A stretch of DNA of 64,000 bases, taken from NCBI GenBank assembly GCA_002869145.1, contig PKTM01000019.1:1-64000 (forward strand). The letters are read 5' to 3'. Made by a program: the position numbers and the translations under genes. Below, in pieces: positions 57,790 through 64,000 of the stretch. Numbering within the stretch: position 1 is the first letter of the stretch; every line of letters starts with the position of its first letter. The DNA comes from Denitrovibrio sp. (GTDB taxonomy: Bacteria; Chrysiogenota; Deferribacteres; Deferribacterales; Geovibrionaceae). Under the pieces are notes generated by a model. It saw only the letters and a list, made by a program, of their open reading frames with translations. It did no database searches and had not been told where the DNA came from.

Positions 57790-58092
57790 ATGGCTCAGAG
57801 ATGGATGCTTGTTTATGAAGATATGACGTGGTATGAGGTTGACGTTAATTGCAGCGACGACCTTTGCGAAATCTTTATATATAAGGATAAAAAGAAGATA
57901 AAAGCAAAAAAGATTAAGTCTAATGATATGACTAAAGTTTTACGCGTAAAAGACAAAGTGACCGGAGACTATCTGGATCTGGTGGACTTTAACGTTATGG
58001 ACAGTTTTTTTGAGGAGAATAAAGTTATCTTCAAAAACAGGGTGGGACTTCACAAAGAGGTTCGCAGATATATTGATTTCAGTCTGAAATGA
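57790..58092 (+). CDS. Small hypothetical protein, first gene of the HgdB/HgdC-like operon
   Basis: 100 residues, basic in the middle (YKDKKKIKAKKIKSNDMTKV), probably beta-rich, with tryptophans near the N-terminus (MAQRWMLVYEDMTWYEVDV). No family is recognised. AAGGTG precedes ATG 57790. Its stop overlaps the next start by 4 bases (ATGA), so it is translationally coupled to the dehydratase-like gene. It could be a small accessory or unrelated. Confidence 0.7.
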   Translation: MAQRWMLVYEDMTWYEVDVNCSDDLCEIFIYKDKKKIKAKKIKSNDMTKVLRVKDKVTGDYLDLVDFNVMDSFFEENKVIFKNRVGLHKEVRRYIDFSLK

Positions 58093-59075
58093 AAAGAGTA
58101 GGTTTTACAACCACCATTCCGGTTGAGATAATCTTTGCAGCGGGTAAAGTCCCTGTTGATCTGAACAACATATTCATAACAGATAATGATCCTTCAGCTA
58201 TGGCAGATTTTGCCGAAGACGAAGGGCTCCCCAGAAACCTGTGTGCGTGGATAAAAGGTATATACTCCGCTGTGAAAAGCGGTGCTGTGGATGAGGTGAT
58301 AGCAGTAACACAAGGGGATTGCAGCAATTCTCACGCCCTAGCAGAGCTTTTTCTCAGCAGCGGCGTGAAGGTGCACACCTTTAGCTATCCTTTCGAAAAA
58401 GGCCGCAGATATGAAGCACTGAAATACGAGATGGAACGTTTTGCAGAGTCCATAGGGACAACACTTTCAGAAGGTATAAAATATGCCGAAAAGACTAACA
58501 GTGTAAGAGAAAAACTACGGATTCTTGATAAAATGACCACAGACGGTTTAGTTACTGGTTTTGAAAACCACCTCTGGCTTGTCACATCTACTGATTTCAA
58601 CACAGACCACGTCAGATATGAGCAAGAGCTGGATGATTTTATAACGGAAGCTTCACAAAGGGAGCCTGCAAAAGACGGTCTTCGGATAGGCTTTATTGGT
58701 GTTCCTACGATATTCAGCGATATTTATAGTTTTATTCAGGGCAGGGGCGCTTCTGTAGTGTTTAACGAGGTTCAAAGACAGTTCTCCGTACCTTCTGTTT
58801 CTGATGATTATGTGCAGAGATATCTTGAGTATACCTATCCATATGACGTTTTCGGCAGGATAGAAGACATCAGCACGCAGATATCAAATCGCAGGCTGGA
58901 CGGCATAATACACTATGTGCAGTCTTTCTGTTACCGCCAGATACAGGATATAATAATGAAGCAGAGGCTTGAGTGCCCTATACTTGCCATCGAAGGAGAT
59001 GGGCCTGGAAGCATAGACAACAGGACAAAGATACGCATTGAATCATTTCTGGAGATGTTGGAGGCTAAAAAGTGA
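58089..59075 (+). CDS. 2-hydroxyglutaryl-CoA dehydratase D-component-like protein (HgdB/FldC family)
   Basis: 328 residues. It shows the family opening VGFTTTIPVEIIFAAGKVPV, then LPRNLCAWIKGIYSAVKSG, VIAVTQGDCSNSHALAELFL, a second Rossmann half with LRIGFIGVPTIFSDIYSFI, and VQSFCYRQIQDIIMKQ. The three cysteines stand where relatives bind a [4Fe-4S] cluster. In characterised systems two such subunits form the dehydratase or benzoyl-CoA reductase core; here only one is present, together with its activator gene. Single-subunit relatives with an adjacent activator are common and uncharacterised. Substrate unknown. Overlaps both neighbours by 4 bases. Confidence 0.85.
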   Translation: MKRVGFTTTIPVEIIFAAGKVPVDLNNIFITDNDPSAMADFAEDEGLPRNLCAWIKGIYSAVKSGAVDEVIAVTQGDCSNSHALAELFLSSGVKVHTFSYPFEKGRRYEALKYEMERFAESIGTTLSEGIKYAEKTNSVREKLRILDKMTTDGLVTGFENHLWLVTSTDFNTDHVRYEQELDDFITEASQREPAKDGLRIGFIGVPTIFSDIYSFIQGRGASVVFNEVQRQFSVPSVSDDYVQRYLEYTYPYDVFGRIEDISTQISNRRLDGIIHYVQSFCYRQIQDIIMKQRLECPILAIEGDGPGSIDNRTKIRIESFLEMLEAKK

Positions 59076-59815
59076 AGATAGGCATAGACCTCGGCAGCAG
59101 ATTTGTGAAAATAGCCGTAAAGACTAACGATGGTGTAGAGTTTTTCCGTGAAGATACGGTCTTTTTTTACAAAAACATGGTAAAGAGAGAAAATGGTGAG
59201 GTTATTATCGATTTGTCTTCTTACGGTGCAGAAGCAGGTGCTGATATTGTTGCCACAGGATACGGCAGAAATATGATGTCCTTTGCAAATGCGAACGTGA
59301 TCTCCGAAATCAAAGCACACTACAAAGGTGCGCTCATTGCCACTAAAGAGGAAGAGTTCATTCTGGTGGATATAGGGGGGCAGGACAGCAAGGTTGTTTA
59401 TGTTCGTGATGGGTATATAGAGGATTTTGTGATGAATGATAAATGCGCTGCAAGCACCGGACGCTTTCTGGAAAACGCCTGCCGTATTATGGATATAGAA
59501 CTTAGTGATCTTTCCACTATGACAAAAGACCCTGTGAAGCTGAGTGCCACATGTGCCATCTTTTCAGAAAGTGAGATAGTGGGTAAAATTGCAGAAGGAA
59601 TAAGTATTGAAAAAATTGGTGCAGGTATAAACGAAAGTATCAGCCGCAGGCTTTTCCCGCTTATAAGGAAATATCGCAATAAAAAGATTTTTGCCGCCGG
59701 TGGAGTTGCATCTAATTCTGCTATAATACATTTTTTGTCAAAGATGTCAGACTCAGACATTCAGGTTTTGTCAAACCCGCAGTTCAACGGCTGTTTCGGT
59801 TGTATACATTACTAA
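59072..59815 (+). CDS. CoA-substrate enzyme activator ATPase (HgdC/BadF family)
   Basis: 247 residues, the usual length of archerases. ASKHA-fold motifs: KIGIDLGSRFVKIAVKT, ILVDIGGQDSKVVYV, DKCAASTGRFLENACRIM, ATCAIFSESEIVGKI and IFAAGGVASNSAII. The two cysteines in CAASTG and TCAIF are those that in the family dimer share one [4Fe-4S] cluster. ATP hydrolysis drives a low-potential electron into the dehydratase-like partner encoded just before it. It ends QFNGCFGCIHY, with a further Cys pair. The terminator at 59,822 closes the operon. Confidence 0.93.
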   Translation: MKIGIDLGSRFVKIAVKTNDGVEFFREDTVFFYKNMVKRENGEVIIDLSSYGAEAGADIVATGYGRNMMSFANANVISEIKAHYKGALIATKEEEFILVDIGGQDSKVVYVRDGYIEDFVMNDKCAASTGRFLENACRIMDIELSDLSTMTKDPVKLSATCAIFSESEIVGKIAEGISIEKIGAGINESISRRLFPLIRKYRNKKIFAAGGVASNSAIIHFLSKMSDSDIQVLSNPQFNGCFGCIHY

Positions 59816-59821
59816 AAAGAA

Positions 59822-59845
59822 AAGGGGCACATTGCTGCACCCCTT
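59822..59845. terminator. Terminator between the activator and ompA-like genes
   Basis: AAGGGG (59822-59827) pairs with CCCCTT (59840-59845) around a GCACATTGCTGC loop with inner pairing. It serves the convergent genes ending at 59,815 (plus) and 59,857 (minus). Confidence 0.65.
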
Positions 59846-59856
59846 CATAAGATTAT

Positions 59857-60999
59857 TTATTTAACCACAGTGTCTATTCTGCGGTTTTTGCGCATGTTCT
59901 CAGGTGAATCATTTGGCACTACAGGCTTGTTCTCGCCGTAGCCCTTTGCTGTTAGCCTGTCTTTACTTACACCATACTTTTCTGTGAGTGCTTTTACTAC
60001 AGCTTCAGCTCTTTGCTGTGAGAGTGTCATATTATACTCATCAGTGCCTCTGCTATCTGCATGCCCCTGAACTTCAACGTTCAAATGCTTATTGTCTTTC
60101 ATAAATGCAGCAAATTCACGGATATCGTCAGCGAATCTTTCATCAATAATTAAGCTGTTGGTTTTGAAGTTTATCTGCAGAGTTTTAGATACAAAGCACC
60201 CTGCGGAGTTTACTTTTACGTCTTTCATAGTGTTCGGGCATTTATCCTCGAAATCGTAAACGCCATCACCGTCAGTGTCTGGTGTACAGCCATTGCTTGC
60301 AACTGGATATCCAGCAGGTGTGGCAGGACATTGGTCAACGTCATCATAAACACCGTCGCCGTCTGTGTCTTTCTTAGGCTCAGGCTGAGCCACTACAGCT
60401 GCACTCTCTTTTTTAGCAGATCTTGATTCACCAGCCATTTTTTCTTCTTCTTCTGCTGCTGGTTTTGCCTCTTCGGCTGGTTTGTCATAGCTTACAGGTT
60501 TATCATAGCTGCCGCAGAAGTGAATATTCAGAGATATTGAAGGGATTATGTCATTTCTGGCGCCAATGGAGTGGATCATATCTTTCACTCTGGCATCGAA
60601 GCTCACTGTTTCATTTACTATAAATCTGGCTCCTATCCCAAGAACGAGCGAACCCATATCGTTTTCATGAAAAAGACCGCCGACCCCTGCAAATATAAAT
60701 GGTTTGTAATAGTAGTTGTAATCCCAGTATTTGAGCACTGAAAGTGACAGGGAAGTTGCGCTTTTGTCGCCACCTTTGTCATAGTCGGTTTTAGTATAGT
60801 CCCCTTCGATCTCTAGAGAGTGGTCATCCATAAAGAAATATCCAAGACGGAGTCCCCCTTCTACTTTATCATCAAGTCCGTGGTCGTTATCAAAAAAATG
60901 ATAGCCTATGGTAGGGCTGAGGTATGCTTCGCCTTTATCAGCTGCAAACGCTGACGCTGTAAGCAGCAATGCTGTCAGCACCATGAAAATCTTATTCAT
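59857..60999 (-). CDS. OmpA-family outer membrane protein with TSP3 calcium repeats
   Basis: 380 residues from the ATG at 60999 (GAGGAGGATTTT upstream; a longer in-frame ORF has no such site). Signal peptide KIFMVLTALLLTASAFA-A. Residues about 20-195 form a beta-barrel like OmpA, with regularly spaced aromatic strands. A linker rich in Ala/Glu/Lys follows, then two thrombospondin type 3 repeats (DTDGDGVYDDVDQCPATPAG, DTDGDGVYDFEDKCPNT). The C-terminal peptidoglycan-binding domain has VEVQGHADSRGTDEYNMTLS (key Asp and Arg) and MRKNRRIDTVV. It tethers the outer membrane to peptidoglycan. Monocistronic. Confidence 0.95.
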   Translation of the reverse strand: MNKIFMVLTALLLTASAFAADKGEAYLSPTIGYHFFDNDHGLDDKVEGGLRLGYFFMDDHSLEIEGDYTKTDYDKGGDKSATSLSLSVLKYWDYNYYYKPFIFAGVGGLFHENDMGSLVLGIGARFIVNETVSFDARVKDMIHSIGARNDIIPSISLNIHFCGSYDKPVSYDKPAEEAKPAAEEEEKMAGESRSAKKESAAVVAQPEPKKDTDGDGVYDDVDQCPATPAGYPVASNGCTPDTDGDGVYDFEDKCPNTMKDVKVNSAGCFVSKTLQINFKTNSLIIDERFADDIREFAAFMKDNKHLNVEVQGHADSRGTDEYNMTLSQQRAEAVVKALTEKYGVSKDRLTAKGYGENKPVVPNDSPENMRKNRRIDTVVK

Positions 61000-61084
61000 A
61001 AAATCCTCCTCAGTTAGTATGCTGATTATATAATAGCAGTTAAATCGGAGGATTAATACCTTATTTAACGAAAAGTTGTTAAAT

Positions 61085-61723
61085 TTATTTAATGAAAAAA
61101 TCCGCAATACATTTTGGCGAGTCGAAAATGTGACGTGCGTCTTTAAGTTCGTCAATGGAACCAAAACCATAAGATACGCCGTAAGGAGTAAGTTTGTTGT
61201 TTTTAGCGCCTATAATGTCGTACTTTCTGTCGCCTATCATCACAGAACGTTCTGGGTTTATCTTTTCCTCTTGGATAATGTGAGCTATCAGCTGTGTTTT
61301 ATCCACCAAGGAACCGTCCATTTGACTGCCGTATATCTCTTTGAAAAAACCCGCAAACTCAAAATGTTCGGCTATCTCCTTAGCGAATACTGCCGGTTTA
61401 GATGTACAGATGTAAAGAGTGTAGCCTCTGCTTTTCAGTGTGTTCAGTGTGTCATGTATCCCATCGTAAGGTTTGTTTTCGAATTTGCCCTCTTTGGAGA
61501 AACGCTCTCTGTAAACCATTACGGCCTCATCAGCCTGCTCGTCACTGTCGGTGTTCAGCATCTCTTTGAAGCTTTCCCATAGTGAAGGGCCGATGTATTT
61601 TTTCAGATGATCCCTGTGTGGAGTATCAAACCCAAGCTTAATAAGCGCATACTCTATGCAGCCGAGGATACCCTCCTGAGGGTCAGTAAGTGTGCCGTCC
61701 AGATCGAAAAGAATATTTTGCAT
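61085..61723 (-). CDS. HAD-superfamily hydrolase, phosphoglycolate phosphatase-like
   Basis: 212 residues. HAD motifs: ILFDLDGTLTDPQEGILGCI (nucleophile and acid Asp), LYICTSKPAVFAKEIAEHF (motif II), a Lys in DKTQLIAHI, and SVMIGDRKYDIIGAKNNKLT (motif IV). The alpha-helical cap between motifs I and II is of the Gph/PGP type. The substrate is likely a small phosphomonoester such as phosphoglycolate or a nucleotide; it cannot be fixed from sequence. It lies 85 bp upstream of the ompA-like gene on the same strand, probably a separate transcript. Confidence 0.88.
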   Translation of the reverse strand: MQNILFDLDGTLTDPQEGILGCIEYALIKLGFDTPHRDHLKKYIGPSLWESFKEMLNTDSDEQADEAVMVYRERFSKEGKFENKPYDGIHDTLNTLKSRGYTLYICTSKPAVFAKEIAEHFEFAGFFKEIYGSQMDGSLVDKTQLIAHIIQEEKINPERSVMIGDRKYDIIGAKNNKLTPYGVSYGFGSIDELKDARHIFDSPKCIADFFIK

Positions 61724-61913
61724 GTGGATATATATATAACAGATAGACAGAAAAACAAACTAATTTGTGCAGTGTATCCTCTATTGCGAAAATATCGCCT
61801 ATGGATAGATTTATCATATTCGATTCAGGCGAAAACCTGAGTAAAATAGCAAAATATAAAATATTTCTGAATATTGCCAGCTAACTAAGCAACTGATAAA
61901 TAATACTAAATTA

Positions 61914-61952
61914 TTTAAGGCAATCTTAACTGGGGTTGCCTTAAATTTATTT
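61914..61952. terminator. Hairpin terminator with no obvious gene
   Basis: TTTAAGGCAA (61914-61923) and TTGCCTTAAA (61936-61945) form a perfect 10-bp stem followed by T-rich sequence. No coding gene on either strand ends nearby. The rest of 61,724-62,296 is AT-rich and shows no gene. Confidence 0.6.
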
Positions 61953-62296
61953 TTAACTTTTTTACACTATGAATTATATTTTTTTAGCTAAAACAATACA
62001 GAAATATAAGCTATTTCTAAATCTGGCAGTTCCAAAATTTGTTCATATTTATGCATGCATATCTTCAAGCCTCTGATAGTAAAATATAAACTGTCTATAT
62101 TTTAAAATTTTAGTTATCAGTTTTTGTTTTTATGAAATTTAATGTTACTTCTTACTGTGAAAATAAAACATAATGATAAAAATCGAACAGCAAACAGCAA
62201 AAGTGAAACAAAAATAAGACTTGTTTTAATTTTGTGAGGGTATATTATTTTTATAAGTTAATAACAGGCAACACTTTTATAAAAGAGGTAAAAGAT

Positions 62297-62380
62297 ATGT
62301 ACTCACTTTTAATTGGTTTAATTTGTGTTTTAGCGTTCGGCTCTTACTGGGGCTTCGTAAAACATCACGGCAAATATTAG
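62297..62380 (+). CDS. 27-residue single-helix membrane peptide
   Basis: ATG 62297 has AGAGGT 8 bases upstream, and TAG ends it at 62380. The peptide starts MYSLLIGLICVLAFGSYWG, one transmembrane helix, then FVKHHGKY, a basic His-rich tail on the cytoplasmic side. Its size and topology recall the small accessory subunits of terminal oxidases (CydX, CcoQ). No oxidase gene is in the window and no homology is claimed. A clean terminator follows at 62,448, so it forms its own short transcription unit. Confidence 0.6.
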   Translation: MYSLLIGLICVLAFGSYWGFVKHHGKY

Positions 62381-62447
62381 TATTAAGAAACCCTGGCTAC
62401 TCAGGGATATAATAGTAGTAAACTTTTCATAGAAACCCCCTTTAAAA

Positions 62448-62478
62448 AGACCGCCATGAGCAAGCGGTCTTTTTTTTA
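62448..62478 (+). terminator. Rho-independent terminator
   Basis: AGACCGC (62448-62454), 9-base loop, GCGGTCT (62464-62470), eight T. It closes the transcript of the 27-residue peptide. Confidence 0.92.
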
Positions 62479-62638
62479 TCCAAAACAGCAACGACGGAAT
62501 AAAAATATTTATAGATAAAAATTATCAGCTAATTAATATTGCAAATGTAGCTATTTGTGGTATAGTAAATTCAGTTGAAATTCTTGGAGGAATATAATGT
62601 AAAAATCACTTAAAGGGACAAAAACCTTAGAAAACCTT

Positions 62639-63190
62639 ATGAAAGCTTTTGCTGGTGAATCACAGGCTCGCAACAGATACGATTACGCAGCCGGTGTGGC
62701 CAGAAAAGAAGGCTACCGCCAGATAGAGAGTATTTTAATGGAGACATCCTTAAACGAGAGGATGCATGCTAAAAGATTTTTCCAGTATGCCTGCGACGGC
62801 GTGGACGAAATGCCTCTTATGGTAGAGATTAACGCCAGCTACCCTGTTGCTTACTCTAACACTCTTGATAACCTTAAATTTGCCGCTGATGGTGAGCGTG
62901 AGGAGTGGGAGATTCTTTACCCTAACTTTGCGAAGATAGCTAAAGAGGAAGGATTTCCTCATGTTGAAGCTCTATTTAAGAAGATCGCAGATATCGAAGC
63001 TCACCACGAGGCGAGATATCTTAAACTTGCTGACAATATCAAAAATGGGCTTGTTTTTAAGAAGGATACAGTTGTTCAGTGGAAATGCGATGTTTGCGGA
63101 CATGTACATTCAGCCATCGAAGCTCCTTCCGTATGCCCAGCCTGCGCACATCCGCAGGAGCATTTCGAACTTTTCGTAGAATCATACTAA
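62639..63190 (+). CDS. Rubrerythrin (with an in-frame stop at codon 2 of the expected start)
   Basis: Non-haem di-iron peroxidase that reduces H2O2 in anaerobes. The ferritin-like four-helix domain has FAGESQARNRYDYAAGVARK (Glu ligand), ETSLNERMHAKRFF, DGEREEWEILYPNFAKIA and DIEAHHEARYLKLA. The C-terminal rubredoxin domain has WKCDVCGHVHSAIEAPSVCP and ACAHP. Family N-terminal sequence begins earlier: GGAGG (62586-62590) and ATG 62597 are ideally placed, but the next codon is TAA (62600-62602), followed by in-frame KSLKGTKTLENL. Translation from ATG 62639 would lose about 14 residues including part of helix A and has no ribosome site. Either a nonsense mutation, a base error or a regulated start-stop. 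Confidence 0.93.
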   Translation: MKAFAGESQARNRYDYAAGVARKEGYRQIESILMETSLNERMHAKRFFQYACDGVDEMPLMVEINASYPVAYSNTLDNLKFAADGEREEWEILYPNFAKIAKEEGFPHVEALFKKIADIEAHHEARYLKLADNIKNGLVFKKDTVVQWKCDVCGHVHSAIEAPSVCPACAHPQEHFELFVESY

Positions 63191-63215
63191 GAAATTTATC
63201 GTTTAAAAATAAAAG

Positions 63216-63239
63216 GGAGTCCTTCGGGGCTCCTTTTTT
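63216..63239 (+). terminator. Terminator of the rubrerythrin gene
   Basis: GGAGTCC-TTCG-GGGCTCC followed by six T, 26 bp after the stop. It also separates the gene from the convergent desulforedoxin ORF. Confidence 0.92.
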
Positions 63240-63241
63240 GT

Positions 63242-63358
63242 TTACTGTTTTGTCATTTTAACCATACAGCACATCAGAGCACCGCTTCCGCCATTTTCAA
63301 CCTTTACCATCGCCTGACATACCTTGCAAATGTAGACCTCGTTTGTCTTTGTAGCCAT
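63242..63358 (-). CDS. Desulforedoxin-like small iron protein
   Basis: 38 residues, ATG at 63358 with AAGGAGG 6 bases upstream. The sequence MATKTNEVYICKVCQAMVKV continues into ENGGSGALMCCMVKMTKQ. The CxxC and the adjacent CC pair are the four ligands of the desulforedoxin Fe(SCys)4 centre, as found alone in Dx of sulfate reducers and as the N-terminal domain of desulfoferrodoxin. It would act as a small electron carrier, probably in oxygen or peroxide defence beside rubrerythrin, with which it is convergent. Confidence 0.85.
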   Translation of the reverse strand: MATKTNEVYICKVCQAMVKVENGGSGALMCCMVKMTKQ

Positions 63359-63446
63359 CTTGGCCTCCTTAAATTGTGTGACTCTAGCTGAATATATGTC
63401 CGATTTATCCTTTGGTCAATATTTGTTGAACAAAAACGATAGATGC

Positions 63447-64000
63447 CTATCTGTTTTTGAATTCTGCTTTTCGTTTTTCAAGGAATGCCGCCATCCCTTC
63501 CTTTTGGTCTTCGGTGGAAAAAAGTGCGCCGAAGAGTGAGCTTTCATACAAGAATGCGTCCTCTTTGGACATATTCATCCCTCTGTCCACACATTCTTTC
63601 CCATAACAAACTGCTATCAGTCCATTTTTTATAATATCTTTTGCTGTTTTTAAAACGTCTTCCATAAGGTTTTCCTGAGTGGAGACATGGTTTACTATCC
63701 CCCATTTTTCTGCTTTCTCAGCATCAATCATCTTACCAGTAAATATCATCTCACGGGTTTTGTTTGCACCTATCAGTCTAGGAAGGTTTTGTGTTCCGCC
63801 GAACCCCGGTATAATCCCCAGTGATACTTCCGGAAAACCGAATTTCGCATTGTCAGAAGCATATATAAAGTCACAGGCAAGGGCTATCTCCAGTCCGCCG
63901 CCGAGCGCAAAGCCGTTTACAGCCGCTATGATATGTTTTGGCAGGGTTTCCATTGTTCGCATTAGTTTCTGAGCTTTCCGGGCGAAGGCTATAGCTTCCT
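63447..64000 (-). CDS. Enoyl-CoA hydratase/isomerase family protein (5' end beyond window)
   Basis: The frame is open to the right edge, so the N-terminus is missing; 184 residues are visible. Crotonase motifs: HIIAAVNGFALGGGLEIALA (oxyanion-hole Gly and substrate site), DFIYASDNAKFGFPEVSLGI (a Glu is expected near here in hydratases) and IPGFGGTQNLPRLIGANKTR. The C-terminal helical part ends MAAFLEKRKAEF, a usual ending. It hydrates trans-2-enoyl-CoA in beta-oxidation or butyrate-type pathways; isomerase or other crotonase roles are possible. Cytosolic. Confidence 0.92.
   Translation of the reverse strand, partial: EAIAFARKAQKLMRTMETLPKHIIAAVNGFALGGGLEIALACDFIYASDNAKFGFPEVSLGIIPGFGGTQNLPRLIGANKTREMIFTGKMIDAEKAEKWGIVNHVSTQENLMEDVLKTAKDIIKNGLIAVCYGKECVDRGMNMSKEDAFLYESSLFGALFSTEDQKEGMAAFLEKRKAEFKNR

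Noticed and set aside
61780-61860. Riboswitch-like fold near CAGGCGAAAACCTG
   Set aside because: Only a short stem is visible, no gene follows in range and no known aptamer core is recognised.

Overview
The window is a low-GC Gram-negative bacterial chromosome segment in two parts. Positions 1 to about 41,222 are an AT-rich integrated mobile element whose left end lies outside the window. Positions 41,223 to 64,000 are ordinary chromosome: HtpG, NFACT/RqcH, RtcB, OmpA, PAS and Cache histidine kinases, a 2-hydroxyacyl-CoA dehydratase-type pair, rubrerythrin, desulforedoxin and enoyl-CoA hydratase. This set fits an anaerobic, outer-membrane-bearing bacterium; a Deferribacteres-type host (Denitrovibrio/Geovibrio-like) is my guess from gene content and is not proven.

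The element joins the chromosome at 41,163-41,222, where only the 3' part of a tRNA-Leu(UAA) gene remains. Just inside lies a zinc-ribbon tyrosine recombinase (39,509-40,912, minus strand). The element carries an IncQ-like replication module: RepA helicase, RepC-type initiator, 22-bp iterons with an oriV-like region, and RepB'-type primase (15.5-21.1 kb). It also has a mobilisation module (candidate oriT at 24.54-24.67 kb, MobC, 1008-aa relaxase) and a ParA plus ribbon-helix-helix partition cassette with 12-bp repeats (32.0-33.0 kb). No type IV secretion genes are visible, so it looks like a plasmid-like integrative mobilisable element.

Two regions hold cargo. The left block (0.2-14.9 kb) is bracketed by IS21-family remnants (istB end at 0.23-0.35 kb, istA start at 14.39-14.82 kb). 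It carries a double retropepsin-like protein, a pRiA4b ORF-3-like protein, two paralogous SSBs, a macro-HTH protein, a lipoprotein and a leucine-rich-repeat protein. Its centrepiece is a probable operon behind a palindromic operator-promoter (4,254-4,291): two small ORFs, a DUF1848 protein with a CxxxCxxC motif, a 1533-aa methyltransferase-RecQ helicase fusion and a tail-anchored coiled-coil protein. This is a candidate undescribed defence or DNA-processing system.

The second cargo block (28.2-39.1 kb) has an array of four small, mostly acidic minus-strand genes with dissimilar bodies. Three end in the same (S/T)GPGM tail and the fourth in a diverged SDLGM. They share hairpin leaders, 3' hairpins and, in two cases, a nearly identical 120-bp promoter. 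The block also holds an orphan prepilin, a PPP phosphatase, a lone MNT nucleotidyltransferase, three tandem candidate small-RNA units at 37.5-37.8 kb, and several dispersed structured repeats. A motif around GTTATATA recurs upstream of many element genes and is probably the element's promoter signature.

In the chromosomal part, rubrerythrin has a TAA stop directly after its well-placed ATG, and RtcB appears to start at a non-AUG codon overlapping the upstream stop. The two histidine kinases share a nearly identical core around the phospho-accepting histidine.
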